Of a stretch of 39,572 bases of DNA, positions 15,951 to 24,471 are shown piece by piece; the stretch's first letter is position 1, and each line of letters starts with the position of its first letter. The notes beneath the pieces were generated by a model. That model did no database searches and was not told where the DNA came from. It was given only the letters and a program-made list of their open reading frames with translations. The DNA is from an uncultured Eubacteriales bacterium (lineage in GTDB: Bacteria; Bacillota; Clostridia; Oscillospirales; Acutalibacteraceae), in contig CAKSYX010000014.1 in the NCBI GenBank assembly GCA_934525065.1, forward strand, positions 1-39,572, written 5' to 3'. The position numbers and the translations under genes are program-made.

Positions 15951-18563
15951 TCAGTCTGTTGTTGTGTCAATGCCAAACGATGAAAAAACTTTTTCTCCGG
16001 TTGCTTTAAGGTTACAGCTCCTTCCTGAATCGGTATAGGCATTTCTCTGCCAAATCCAACGCCAGTCAATTTTGAACCAGTCCGGTTCTTCCGCTTTGCG
16101 TCCGTCAAGCCGATGCTTCATCATTTTTATCCATTCTTCCCAACGTCTTACATATAAATCGCGCGTAAGTCCGGACCATTGTTTGTTTGAATAGTCACGC
16201 AGCTTTCCGTCCTCGGCAATCTGCCTTGAACCGCCCCATGTGGTAATGAGAGCACGAGCGTTGAATTCAAACATAACGCGGGTGAATTCATCGAAGGGTT
16301 CGGCCAGTTTTTTTGCTTTGTTGACCCAGTTGCCAAGTGTAAACTCACTGTTGAATGAAAGAACTTCATCTGCAAAGTTACCGAGACTCAAAAATTTGTC
16401 AGACCAACGCATAAAAGCTATCAGGTCGTGAGTTCTAACAGCTTCGGCCATGTTTTTGTGGTATTCCTGAGCCGTGTTTGAAAGAACCTGCTTCAAAAGG
16501 TCAATTGCGTCGAAAATATAACCCTCATAATTTTTACACTCATCGGCACAGCTTAAAAAGAGCCGGACAGCTTTTTCAAAAGTCCTTTTGTCATAAGCAA
16601 CAATGTCGTTGCCCCAGGTTGAAGGAGAATGAGCTTTGAGAGCCGGCCTTGCGTTGATGATTGATTCCGGTGCTCCTTCACCGTGCTCGTTGAGTTTAGG
16701 ATTATAAACGGTATCGTTCAGAAGAAGCATTGCTTCAAGCATATTTTTGTTGCAGCTGCCATATCTGCGCTCAGCATAACGACGAAGCCAATCCTTGAGG
16801 TTGATTGGAGAAATCACCTCGCTGTCGGTCCATGCTGTTTCAAAAAACAGGTCAAAAATAACGGGATTCGAGTGCGTTGCTTCGGGCGTTATACCGATTC
16901 CGCGCATATGCTTTGCTTTCTTTGAGGCACGTGCAATCTCTGTGGCAATTGTTGCAAGGTGACCGTGCAATCCCATTCTTCCGCCGAAGTTGTTGAGCAT
17001 ACAGTATACCCACGGAGAATCGAGAAATTCGCTGCCGAGAAAGTTTTCCCAGCGTGGCTTCTTCTCGGCATACAGGTCAAGAATGAGCGTATGCTCTTTT
17101 TTGTCGGAAACGCCGAGCAAAAGCTCTTTTGAGGGGTTCTCACCCCAGGACTGAATGATCCATACACCGTCAGAACGAACAGCAAGGATAGAATCGAGCA
17201 GGTTTTTGCTGACCTTTTTGATATCAAGCCTTCCGCTTCTTCCGCCCTCATGGAACGGGTCTGTTGCAAAATATTTTGAAACGTCTCCGAACACCTCACG
17301 CTGACAGTCATAAAAAATTGCGGCAAGGCGAAGATAGCACTCGGTGTCGGTTTTGAGCATATAAGGACGCTCTGCACCGTTCCACAGACCCTGCGGAATA
17401 ATTACCGCATCGGGCACATACCTTTTAATGCTTGGCGGAACCATGCCGGAATATCCCTGAAGAACGGGAGACATACCCATGGCCTTCATAAAGCGGTGAT
17501 TTTTTCTTGCAAGTTCGGTTCGTTTTTTGAAAAAGTTCGGCGGAAGCGGAGAACCCATTCCATATATGTTTGCCATGTTGAACCACGCATAATATGCAGG
17601 GCCGGGTATAAACGCCAGGGCTTCATCAAGTGAGTATCCAAGCTTCATCAGAAAGCGCCGCCAGACTTCCTCCATTGCCGTAATATCAAGAACAACATTA
17701 ACACCCTGCAAAGCGAGATAATCAAGCTCCTTTTGCCAATCTTCTTCATCCCAGAAGGCCATTGTATAGGAAAGGGCGCAGTAGTTATAGGAATACCTGA
17801 CCTCAAACGGTGTGGTCATGCAAAGTTTGTCTCCGATTTTAGGCAGAGCTTCAGGCATTTTTACGTTGTTGCCGACCTGAGAAATATGAACGCCGCAGAA
17901 ATATTTGTAATAATAGTTCAAACCGGCTGCGGCTGAGGCACCGCTGTTGGCACAGATTCGAATTTTTCCGTCAAGAGAATCGGAAAGCTCAAAGAATTCA
18001 CCGTTTCTGTTTTCGAGCTCAAAAATGAAACCCTGCTTATATTTTTCGCCAATCGTTCTTCCTATCAGTCCGAAAAGCTCATTTTTCGTGTTCTCTTCGG
18101 AAATCGGAGCGGCGTAGCGGCTCTTTTCAAAATCATCCGGAAATTCAACGACAGCCTTTTTGGGGCAGTCTTCTGTGGCATAACCGAAAATTTCAATATT
18201 TTTGAGTGTCGCATATGAACCTGCATTCTGATATTTCAGCAGAAATCTGAGTGAACACGCGAAAAACGAGCAGTCAATTTCATAATGTCCGTTTTTGACT
18301 GTCTCGCTGTTTTGCGCACATACCTCTGAAAAATTAACAAAATCACGGCTTGCAAAAACCGAGAATATGCAGATATCGTTTTTGGGACAGTCAAGAATTA
18401 TTTTTTCAATTTTACAGATTTTTTCAAACCGTATGTCAATATAACCCGGAAATTGACCGCCGATCCACTTGGTGCGAGGGTTGCCGTCAATGATTTTGAA
18501 AGCGTTTTCATTGTTGAAGCTTGCAAAAATGTTGTCGGCAGTAACAGGAATTCTTTGGCTCAT
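15951..18563 (-). CDS. GH89 alpha-N-acetylglucosaminidase
   Basis: GH89 enzymes (human NAGLU, clostridial AgnC) remove terminal alpha-linked N-acetylglucosamine, for example from mucin glycans. The first 140 residues resemble an F5/8-type (CBM32-like) module (IDGNPRTKWIGGQFPGYIDI). A short alpha/beta domain and the catalytic TIM barrel follow, with GVNVVLDITAMEEVWRRF, FIPGPAYYAWFNMANIYGMG and PLPPNFF. The acid/base is likely Glu439 (DPFHEGGRSG) and the nucleophile Glu561 (GITPEATHSNPV), by comparison with human NAGLU. A C-terminal helical domain completes 870 residues. There is no signal peptide, unlike secreted family members, so it probably acts inside the cell on imported sugars. AGGTGGG lies just before the start. 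The gene stands alone. Confidence 0.9.
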   Translation of the reverse strand: MSQRIPVTADNIFASFNNENAFKIIDGNPRTKWIGGQFPGYIDIRFEKICKIEKIILDCPKNDICIFSVFASRDFVNFSEVCAQNSETVKNGHYEIDCSFFACSLRFLLKYQNAGSYATLKNIEIFGYATEDCPKKAVVEFPDDFEKSRYAAPISEENTKNELFGLIGRTIGEKYKQGFIFELENRNGEFFELSDSLDGKIRICANSGASAAAGLNYYYKYFCGVHISQVGNNVKMPEALPKIGDKLCMTTPFEVRYSYNYCALSYTMAFWDEEDWQKELDYLALQGVNVVLDITAMEEVWRRFLMKLGYSLDEALAFIPGPAYYAWFNMANIYGMGSPLPPNFFKKRTELARKNHRFMKAMGMSPVLQGYSGMVPPSIKRYVPDAVIIPQGLWNGAERPYMLKTDTECYLRLAAIFYDCQREVFGDVSKYFATDPFHEGGRSGRLDIKKVSKNLLDSILAVRSDGVWIIQSWGENPSKELLLGVSDKKEHTLILDLYAEKKPRWENFLGSEFLDSPWVYCMLNNFGGRMGLHGHLATIATEIARASKKAKHMRGIGITPEATHSNPVIFDLFFETAWTDSEVISPINLKDWLRRYAERRYGSCNKNMLEAMLLLNDTVYNPKLNEHGEGAPESIINARPALKAHSPSTWGNDIVAYDKRTFEKAVRLFLSCADECKNYEGYIFDAIDLLKQVLSNTAQEYHKNMAEAVRTHDLIAFMRWSDKFLSLGNFADEVLSFNSEFTLGNWVNKAKKLAEPFDEFTRVMFEFNARALITTWGGSRQIAEDGKLRDYSNKQWSGLTRDLYVRRWEEWIKMMKHRLDGRKAEEPDWFKIDWRWIWQRNAYTDSGRSCNLKATGEKVFSSFGIDTTTD

Positions 18564-18695
18564 ATTTATCCCACCTTCTTCAACATTCTAATAAATTTGC
18601 TAAAATTAGTCAAGATTAAACCGCAAATAAAGGAAGAACAGCAAAAATCACATATTTATCTTTAAAAAAAGAAAGAATTTTTTTGAAAAAGTGTA

Positions 18696-18723
18696 TTGAT
18701 ATTTTTATTATTTATGATACAAT
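18696..18723 (+). promoter_or_regulatory. Ferredoxin promoter
   Basis: TTGATA (18696-18701), a 16-base spacer and extended -10 TGATACAAT (18715-18723), about 65 bases before the start codon. Confidence 0.7.
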
Positions 18724-18788
18724 GAGTAAGACAAAGAAGAGTACCCACGTTTTCGGTTGCTTTTCTGTAAAATAAGGAGGTTATGGCA

Positions 18789-18959
18789 ATGGCATATGTA
18801 ATTAGCGGCGACTGCATTTCCTGCGGTTCCTGCGCAGATGGTTGCCCGGTTGGCGCAATCAGCGAAGGCGATGGAAAATACGTCATTGATGCTGATTCCT
18901 GCATTGAATGCGGCGCATGTGCAGACGGCTGCCCCGTTAGTGCAATCAGCGAGGGCTGA
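18789..18959 (+). CDS. 2[4Fe-4S] ferredoxin, clostridial type
   Basis: A 56-residue electron carrier with two CxxCxxCxxxCP motifs, CISCGSCADGCP and CIECGACADGCP, each binding one low-potential cluster. The pseudo-twofold repeat and the AYVISGDC opening are typical of clostridial ferredoxins, which carry electrons among pyruvate:ferredoxin oxidoreductase, hydrogenases and ferredoxin-linked reductases. The second ATG (18789) is eight bases from AAGGAGG (18774-18780). The ATG at 18783 is only two bases from it, so the shorter form is preferred. It is monocistronic, with its own promoter and terminator, as expected for an abundant protein. Confidence 0.97.
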   Translation: MAYVISGDCISCGSCADGCPVGAISEGDGKYVIDADSCIECGACADGCPVSAISEG

Positions 18960-18979
18960 TTTTAAATGTGAATGAAGAA

Positions 18980-19007
18980 ACACCCGAGGGCTTTTGCCTT
19001 CGGGTGT
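18980..19007. terminator. Terminator of the ferredoxin gene
   Basis: A 12-bp stem ACACCCGAGGGC/GCCTTCGGGTGT (one G-T pair) with a TTTT loop, followed by CTTTCGTTGCTTT. The same hairpin lies just after the convergent rmlD stop (19019) and could serve both. Confidence 0.8.
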
Positions 19008-19018
19008 CTTTCGTTGCT

Positions 19019-19858
19019 TTAAAATATATTGCCAAGGTATTCCCGAACCGCATCTTTCCAATCGGGCAGTCTTTCAAAGCCGCTTTCGTCAAGCGATTTT
19101 TTTGAAAGACGTGAATTACACGGCCGGGCTGCTTTCGTTTTGTATTCTGAAGACTGAACCGGCTTAACGGTCGTTGTTTTGTCGGCAGTTTCAAAAGCAA
19201 AGGCTGCAAGCTCAGCCCAGGAGCAGAAGCCCTCGTTTGTTGCATGATATATGCCATACTTTTCGCTTTGTGCGATAGCGCAGACCGTTTTTGCAAGGTG
19301 TTTCGAATAGGTGGGTGAACCTATTTGGTCACAGACAACACTCACCTCGCTATGAGTTTCCGAAAGGCGAAGCATGGTTGCAATAAAGTTTCTGTTCTTT
19401 TCTCCGAACACCCAAGAGGTGCGAACAATAAAAAACCTTTTGCAGCTTTCTTTAATTGCTTCTTCGCCTTTGAGCTTGCTTTCTCCGTAGATATTAAGCG
19501 GTCCCTTCGGGTCGTTCACTTCAAAAGGCTTTTCGCCTTTGCCGTCAAAAACGTAGTCTGTGCTGATATATAGCATTTTTGCATTGGCTCTTTTTGCACA
19601 AATTGCGAGATTGCGTGTTCCGGTTTTATTAACAAGAAAACATTTTTCCTTTTCGTCTTCTGCTTTGTCAACTGCTGTATATGCCGCGCAATGAATGATG
19701 CAGTCTACGTTATGAAAATCAAAAAAGCTTTCGGTGTTTTTGATGTCCGTGATGTCAAGTGTGTCAATGTCGGTGCCAATAAAAGGAACGCCGCTGCCTT
19801 CCAGATAATTGCAGACGTCTCCGCCGAGCTGACCGTTTGCGCCGGTAACAAGAATCAT
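19019..19858 (-). CDS. rfbD: dTDP-4-dehydrorhamnose reductase
   Basis: RmlD/RfbD reduces dTDP-4-keto-L-rhamnose to dTDP-L-rhamnose, the last step of rhamnose donor synthesis for surface glycans. It is a short-chain-dehydrogenase-like enzyme with the nucleotide site VTGANGQLG at the N-terminus. The catalytic YxxxK is in NIYGESKLKGEEAI, preceded by STDYVFDG, and RTSWVFGEKNRNF follows. At 279 residues it is full length. GGAGGATAAAT before the ATG supports the start. It begins four bases after the rmlC stop, so the two form an operon. rmlA and rmlB are not in this window. Confidence 0.93.
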   Translation of the reverse strand: MILVTGANGQLGGDVCNYLEGSGVPFIGTDIDTLDITDIKNTESFFDFHNVDCIIHCAAYTAVDKAEDEKEKCFLVNKTGTRNLAICAKRANAKMLYISTDYVFDGKGEKPFEVNDPKGPLNIYGESKLKGEEAIKESCKRFFIVRTSWVFGEKNRNFIATMLRLSETHSEVSVVCDQIGSPTYSKHLAKTVCAIAQSEKYGIYHATNEGFCSWAELAAFAFETADKTTTVKPVQSSEYKTKAARPCNSRLSKKSLDESGFERLPDWKDAVREYLGNIF

Positions 19859-19862
19859 TTAT

Positions 19863-20420
19863 TTATCCTCCGAAAACAAAATTCACGTCACAATCTTTAA
19901 GAAGCGGCGCATTCCTGTCCTTTTCCGAAAGGATAGGAGCAATGATTCCCCAGTCAACACCGATTGCCGGGTCATTAAACCGAATTGAACGGTCGTTTTC
20001 CTTTGAATAGTAATCGTCAACCTTGTAGAGAACTTCAACGTTGTCGGTGAGGGTAACAAATCCGTGGGCAAAGCCCTTCGGAATGAAAAGAAAATGCTTG
20101 TTTTCTTCCGAAAGGTGGGCGCTGACCCATTTAAGATAGGTCGGTGAGCCTTTTCTCAGGTCAACTGCAACGTCAAGGATTTCACCTCTTGTACAGCAGA
20201 GCAGCTTGGTTTGTGCCGTTGGTACCTTTTGAAAATGCAGCCCGCGCAGCGTGCCCTTCATTTGAGAAAACGAACGGTTATCTTGAATAAAAACGGTATC
20301 AACGCCGAGTGCTTTGAGTTTTTCGTAGTTATAGGATTCGTAGAACCATCCTCTGTTATCTCCGAAAACCTCAGGAACAACAAGCTTAACGTCTTCTATT
20401 TCAGTATTGACAAGTTTCAT
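19863..20420 (-). CDS. rfbC: dTDP-4-dehydrorhamnose 3,5-epimerase
   Basis: RmlC/RfbC epimerises dTDP-4-keto-6-deoxyglucose at C3 and C5 before the RmlD reduction. The cupin shows the family sequence FGDNRGWFYESYN, the catalytic-His motif GTLRGLHFQ, then EILDVAVDLRKGSPTY and FIPKGFAHGF. Length (185 residues) is normal. The start is preceded by a weak GGAAAG five bases away, next to a palindrome CGGCATATGCCG (20431-20442), an unusual leader discussed under findings. It is the first gene of the rml pair and has a consensus promoter. Confidence 0.94.
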   Translation of the reverse strand: MKLVNTEIEDVKLVVPEVFGDNRGWFYESYNYEKLKALGVDTVFIQDNRSFSQMKGTLRGLHFQKVPTAQTKLLCCTRGEILDVAVDLRKGSPTYLKWVSAHLSEENKHFLFIPKGFAHGFVTLTDNVEVLYKVDDYYSKENDRSIRFNDPAIGVDWGIIAPILSEKDRNAPLLKDCDVNFVFGG

Positions 20421-20497
20421 AATAGCTTTCCGGCATATGCCGATTCCTTTCTTTAAACCAATTTTTGTTGTAGTAGAGTTTGATTTTTAACGTTAAA

Positions 20498-20526
20498 ATT
20501 ATACTATTGAAAAGAGAGTTAGTCAA
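20498..20526 (-). promoter_or_regulatory. Promoter of rmlCD
   Basis: On the minus strand TTGACT (20526-20521), a 17-base spacer and perfect TATAAT (20503-20498). The leader to rmlC is about 70 bases. Confidence 0.8.
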
Positions 20527-20583
20527 GTACAGTCACGCAATGAGTGTGTCATAATATAAAAATATAAATATGTTTAATTATCA

Positions 20584-20612
20584 TTGCCAAAGCAGTAATT
20601 TTGTGGTAAAAT
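20584..20612 (+). promoter_or_regulatory. Promoter of the GDPD-like gene
   Basis: TTGCCA (20584-20589), a 17-base spacer and TAAAAT (20607-20612) with TGG just before it (an extended -10), 42 bases upstream of the ATG at 20654. It diverges from the rmlCD promoter. Confidence 0.65.
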
Positions 20613-20653
20613 ACAGTGAATGTATTCGTGCAAACTATAAAGGAAACAGATTC

Positions 20654-21772
20654 ATGAATTATTTTAAAAAATCAGTCTATATTATTTTTTTGACGCTTTT
20701 TGTTTTTGTACTTTCTTTTTCGTCCTTCGCTGTTTTTGAAGGCGCCCCGGAAAAGCTTTACGAATCACGCGGCGGACCGATGTCCGTTTCTTATCGCGGA
20801 AGCGGAACAGACGAAAGAGAGAATTCGATTGCAGCCGTTTCTGCCGCTGTTAAAGCAGGTGCGGATATGGTAAGTGTCGCTGCTGAAAAAAATGGGGATT
20901 CTTTCGTTCTTTCCGGCACGGGAGACAGCTTTGAAGAAGCGGCTAAAGCGGTTGAAGGCAAAGCTTTTTTGATTGCTGACGGTGCATGGGAAACAAGAGA
21001 TGAGCTTGTTTCGTTCGCAAAAGAAAAAGGCTTTCTCTCTTCAATAATCTTCAGAACTAACGAAAGCGAAAAGAAGATTGCATCTTGGTGCGCAGAGAAT
21101 CCCGATGTTATGGTCATCGGAGTATACAGCGGCAACATTGTGTTTAATGCGATTTCACATTTAAATACGGCCAAAAAGATAGGGCAGCCGCTTGTTCAGT
21201 ACCAAAGCAAAAATTATTTCAACGTTATGTATGGCAGTTTTACTGCTTCAAGATATTCCGCTGTTGGCGGCTCTGACGGAGAAACTGCGAATCCGAGAGC
21301 ACTTGCGCCGATGTATGACGAAAATCTCTGCGGAAAAAGGGGAGACAACATCATCGGTTGGGATGAGCTTTTTGACCGCGGATTTTCTGTTGTTGAAACT
21401 CGCAACATAAAAGGTCTTGTTGCCTATATCAATGAGGCTGAGGAGACTCGCAAGGTTCTTGAAACCACAGTAGCGGCTGCCGAAAAAACTGATATGTCAA
21501 CACTTTCGTCCGTAGGAGTCAAGAACCTCGAAAAAGCTTTATCTGAATCAAAGGCTGCAATTGCGGATAAAAACACGCCGCTTTCAGCTTTGCAAAGTGC
21601 CGACTCCGCTTTGCGTGCCGCTCTTTATGTCTCCGGCGATAAAAATGCTAAGAGAGGCGAGAAAGGTGCGCTTAATATCACAGCCGGCAAGGTTTGCTTT
21701 GTTGTTTTCTTCGGCGGACTGATTTTTGCGGCACAGGTGTTTGTATACAAGAAAAAGGAAAAGACTGCTTGA
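20654..21772 (+). CDS. Membrane-anchored GDPD-like protein, probably catalytically inactive
   Basis: The fold looks like glycerophosphodiester phosphodiesterase. SYRGSGTDERENSIAAVSAA aligns with the SHRG...ENT..AF..A opening, and WDELFDRGFSVVETRN matches the family's last strand. The key residues are replaced, however: the first catalytic His is Tyr (SYRG), and the metal-binding ExD strand reads DMVSVAAE. I therefore expect no phosphodiesterase activity. ATG 20654 follows AAAGGA (20638-20643); 372 residues. There is an N-terminal signal or anchor (VYIIFLTLFVFVLSFSS). After the barrel comes a helical stretch of about 70 residues (SVGVKNLEKALSESKAAI), then a C-terminal membrane helix (VCFVVFFGGLIFAAQVFVY) with a basic tail. 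It may bind a ligand at the cell surface. Confidence 0.7.
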   Translation: MNYFKKSVYIIFLTLFVFVLSFSSFAVFEGAPEKLYESRGGPMSVSYRGSGTDERENSIAAVSAAVKAGADMVSVAAEKNGDSFVLSGTGDSFEEAAKAVEGKAFLIADGAWETRDELVSFAKEKGFLSSIIFRTNESEKKIASWCAENPDVMVIGVYSGNIVFNAISHLNTAKKIGQPLVQYQSKNYFNVMYGSFTASRYSAVGGSDGETANPRALAPMYDENLCGKRGDNIIGWDELFDRGFSVVETRNIKGLVAYINEAEETRKVLETTVAAAEKTDMSTLSSVGVKNLEKALSESKAAIADKNTPLSALQSADSALRAALYVSGDKNAKRGEKGALNITAGKVCFVVFFGGLIFAAQVFVYKKKEKTA

Positions 21773-21823
21773 TTTTTAGCGGTCGGCGGAAATACGAAGA
21801 ATAATTTTTGGAGGAGATAAATA

Positions 21824-23413
21824 ATGTCTGTGAAAGAAAAGAAGATTTCAATTGAACGTGCTGCTTCGGCTGAGTCGGTCGGTGTTTCTTCAAAGGTCGT
21901 TCAGGCTTTTGTTGACCGTTGCATGGAGCTTGACAAGCAGCTTCATTCCCTGATGGTCATTCGACACGGCAAGGTTGCCTGCGAAGCATACAGAGACCCC
22001 TATGGACCGGAATACAGACACATGATGTATTCTGTCAGCAAGAGCTTTACCTCAACGGCAATCGGTTTTGCAATTGATGAAGGTCTTTTTAATCTTGACA
22101 CAAGGTTTGTTGAAATTTTCCCCGAGGCCAGGGGTGACGAGCCTGATGAGTACCTTGAAGAAATGACGGTTGAGGATCTGATCACCATGCGTAGCGGACT
22201 TTCGGTAACACCGTTTATGGATAAAACCAAGGATCGCTGGTTCCATGACATACTTTCAAGCAAGTGGATCAGTGAACCGGGAACAGAGTTCCTCTATATC
22301 AGCGAAAACATGTATCTTCTTTGCTGCATTATCAAAAAGGTTACGGACATGGGTGTAATCGATTATCTTATGCCGCGCCTTTTTGAACCGCTCGGCATTG
22401 AGCGTCCGTTCTGGGAAACCTGCCCGAGAGGTATTGAAGCCGGCGGTTGGGGGCTTATGATACGTACGGAGGACCTTGCAAAGTTTACCCTTTGCTATCA
22501 GCAGGGCGGAAAATTCAACGGAAAGCAGGTCGTTCCCGAATGGTGGGTAAAAACCGCCACCTCGTATCATGCAGACAACAGCATGAATGAAGAGCTTGAT
22601 TCAAAGCAGGGCTACGGCTATTGCTTCTGGCGCAACGGCGGCTGCAAGGAATCATATCGCGCCGACGGGATGTTCAGCCAGTTCGGTATTGTTTTTGAAG
22701 ATTACGATGCCTGCTTCGTTTCAACCGGCGGTGAAATTGACGAGCAGAGAATGCGCGACGTAATCTGGGATTTCTTCCCAAAGGCTTTCGATGATAACGC
22801 TAAGGAAGAGGATGCCGTCAAGGTTTCGATTCCTGCTTATCCGCGTCTTCCGAAGCGTCCGCGAGCCTACACCGAAAAGCTCCTTGCCGGCAAGAAAATT
22901 GTATTCGGCAAGTCTCCTATTCTTAACATTGCCGGCTTCCCGACCAGTGTTGTAACTCTTCCGGCATCATTTATGGCTCGTGAGAAGGCCGGTAATATTA
23001 CCAACGTTTCATTTGACGCACTTGAAAACGAGCTTGTAATGCGTTGGTCAGAGGGTGAGGAGGTCAACCTCATTCACATAGGCATGGACGGTGAATACCG
23101 TTGGGATAATATCACCCTCGGCCATACGCCGTACACCGCCTGTGCGGTCGGCTGCTGGAACAGTGAACGAGAGCTTGAGGTTCATATCCGCGCAATTGAA
23201 ACAACGGCGGAAAGAATCCTTGTTTTCACCTTTGCAGACGGAAAGGTTACAATGAAGCCCTCAATGCGTCCGGCATCCGCTGCAATGGCGGTTACGCTTA
23301 AGGAATCGGTCAAATCCGTTGTTAAGCAGCCGCTTCTTCAAGCTGTTGTCAGTGAAGCGCTGCCGTATGTTGTTCCTATTGTTGACACGGCTCTGCACGG
23401 AAAAATTGTTTGA
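21824..23413 (+). CDS. Serine hydrolase, class C beta-lactamase fold
   Basis: A PF00144-type hydrolase (beta-lactamase, DD-peptidase or esterase). The SxxK nucleophile motif is Ser70-Val-Ser-Lys73 in MMYSVSKSF, and the second catalytic motif is Tyr158 in LYISEN. A GGG-like end of the fold is around CFVSTGGEID. There is no signal peptide, so the protein should be cytoplasmic and is more likely an esterase than a wall enzyme. The last 190 residues after DFFPKAF form an extra beta-rich domain (IGMDGEYRWDNITLG) seen in some clostridial homologues. GGAGGAGAT before ATG is strong. It follows the GDPD-like gene by 51 bases with no terminator, so cotranscription is likely. Confidence 0.85.
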   Translation: MSVKEKKISIERAASAESVGVSSKVVQAFVDRCMELDKQLHSLMVIRHGKVACEAYRDPYGPEYRHMMYSVSKSFTSTAIGFAIDEGLFNLDTRFVEIFPEARGDEPDEYLEEMTVEDLITMRSGLSVTPFMDKTKDRWFHDILSSKWISEPGTEFLYISENMYLLCCIIKKVTDMGVIDYLMPRLFEPLGIERPFWETCPRGIEAGGWGLMIRTEDLAKFTLCYQQGGKFNGKQVVPEWWVKTATSYHADNSMNEELDSKQGYGYCFWRNGGCKESYRADGMFSQFGIVFEDYDACFVSTGGEIDEQRMRDVIWDFFPKAFDDNAKEEDAVKVSIPAYPRLPKRPRAYTEKLLAGKKIVFGKSPILNIAGFPTSVVTLPASFMAREKAGNITNVSFDALENELVMRWSEGEEVNLIHIGMDGEYRWDNITLGHTPYTACAVGCWNSERELEVHIRAIETTAERILVFTFADGKVTMKPSMRPASAAMAVTLKESVKSVVKQPLLQAVVSEALPYVVPIVDTALHGKIV

Positions 23414-23491
23414 GCATACCGGCGGCCGGATAATGAATAACGCTGTTTTGTAATGCTCTTCAGCCTACACAGCATCGTTGTCGGAAAGGAT

Positions 23492-24286
23492 ATGGTAATT
23501 ATTATGATTTTCAAAGTTTTATTTGTGCTTTGCGTTGCACTTGAATTTGTTTTTGTTCCGCTTTTTCTCAAATACTCATGGCCTGAAAAATGCTGGAAAT
23601 CATTCGGCTTTAAAATGATTTGTTCGGCTTTGTTTTTTTCTGCGGGTCTGCTTGCGATGAAGATCAGCGGAAATTCTGCACAAACATCACCGTATACAAA
23701 ATATATTCTTTGGGGTCTGTTTCTCGGCTGGGTCGGTGATATGTTTCTGCATCTCATTACCGACAAGATTTGGGTTTTCGGTCTTGGGCTCTTCGCTTTC
23801 CTCGGCGGCCATATATTCTACATAATAGCTTTCCAGAGAGCAATCGCGCAAACATACCCGGACAAGAACTTTTTTGAGTGGTACGAAATTCTCGCTGTTG
23901 CCGTGCTTGTCGGTGTCATACTTGTCTATGCGGCAATCAAAAAGAAACAGGGCAAGCTTGCCTCCGGAAAGATATATATGGTTATTCCGGTTGTTATGTA
24001 TGCCGTGACAATCAGCGCAATGCTTGCAAAAGCATTCAGATTTTGCATCGGTGAATGGCTTTGGGGCATGACGGACGACAACATTATGGCGATGATTTTT
24101 ATTACGGTTGCTCTTGGTGCGGTTTTGTTTGTTCTTTCCGACGGCAGTCTCGGAATTATCCTGTTCGCCGGGCAGAAGAAGAACCGTCCGCTGAAGATTT
24201 TCAATATAGCAACTTACTTTACCGCACAGATTCTTCTTGCAAGCAGCATTTTCTTCATCAGCACTCCTATTCTTTACGGAACCTGA
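23492..24286 (+). CDS. YhhN/TMEM86-family integral membrane protein
   Basis: The product is almost entirely membrane helices (about eight). It has the family's GWVGDMFLHL, FLGGHIFYIIAF and ALGAVLFVLSDG segments, the last two carrying the conserved His and Asp. In animals the family includes lysoplasmalogenase (TMEM86B); in bacteria the substrate is not established, though plasmalogens do occur in anaerobic clostridia. The start is uncertain. AAAGGA (23485-23490) is one base from ATG 23492 and 13 from ATG 23504, while the longer frame from 23453 has no ribosome site. It is probably cotranscribed with the hydrolase 78 bases upstream; a strong terminator follows. Confidence 0.8.
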   Translation: MVIIMIFKVLFVLCVALEFVFVPLFLKYSWPEKCWKSFGFKMICSALFFSAGLLAMKISGNSAQTSPYTKYILWGLFLGWVGDMFLHLITDKIWVFGLGLFAFLGGHIFYIIAFQRAIAQTYPDKNFFEWYEILAVAVLVGVILVYAAIKKKQGKLASGKIYMVIPVVMYAVTISAMLAKAFRFCIGEWLWGMTDDNIMAMIFITVALGAVLFVLSDGSLGIILFAGQKKNRPLKIFNIATYFTAQILLASSIFFISTPILYGT

Positions 24287-24300
24287 TATTTTAAGAAATT

Positions 24301-24330
24301 ACAAAAGGCTGCCTTCCGGCAGCCTTTTGT
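24301..24330 (+). terminator. Terminator after the YhhN gene
   Basis: Perfect 13-bp stem ACAAAAGGCTGCC/GGCAGCCTTTTGT with a TTCC loop, followed by TTTG. One of the strongest hairpins in the window. Confidence 0.85.
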
Positions 24331-24471
24331 TTTGTGAGCAATGATCATAAAGCTTCAAAAAGTACCGCCGGCGAAACAGATGTATGCTGTGTCGATACAG
24401 GAATCTTAAAGTATAAAATGTATGAACTCAATTTTCAGTGAAATTATATATTTCAGAGGAGTAAGATCATT

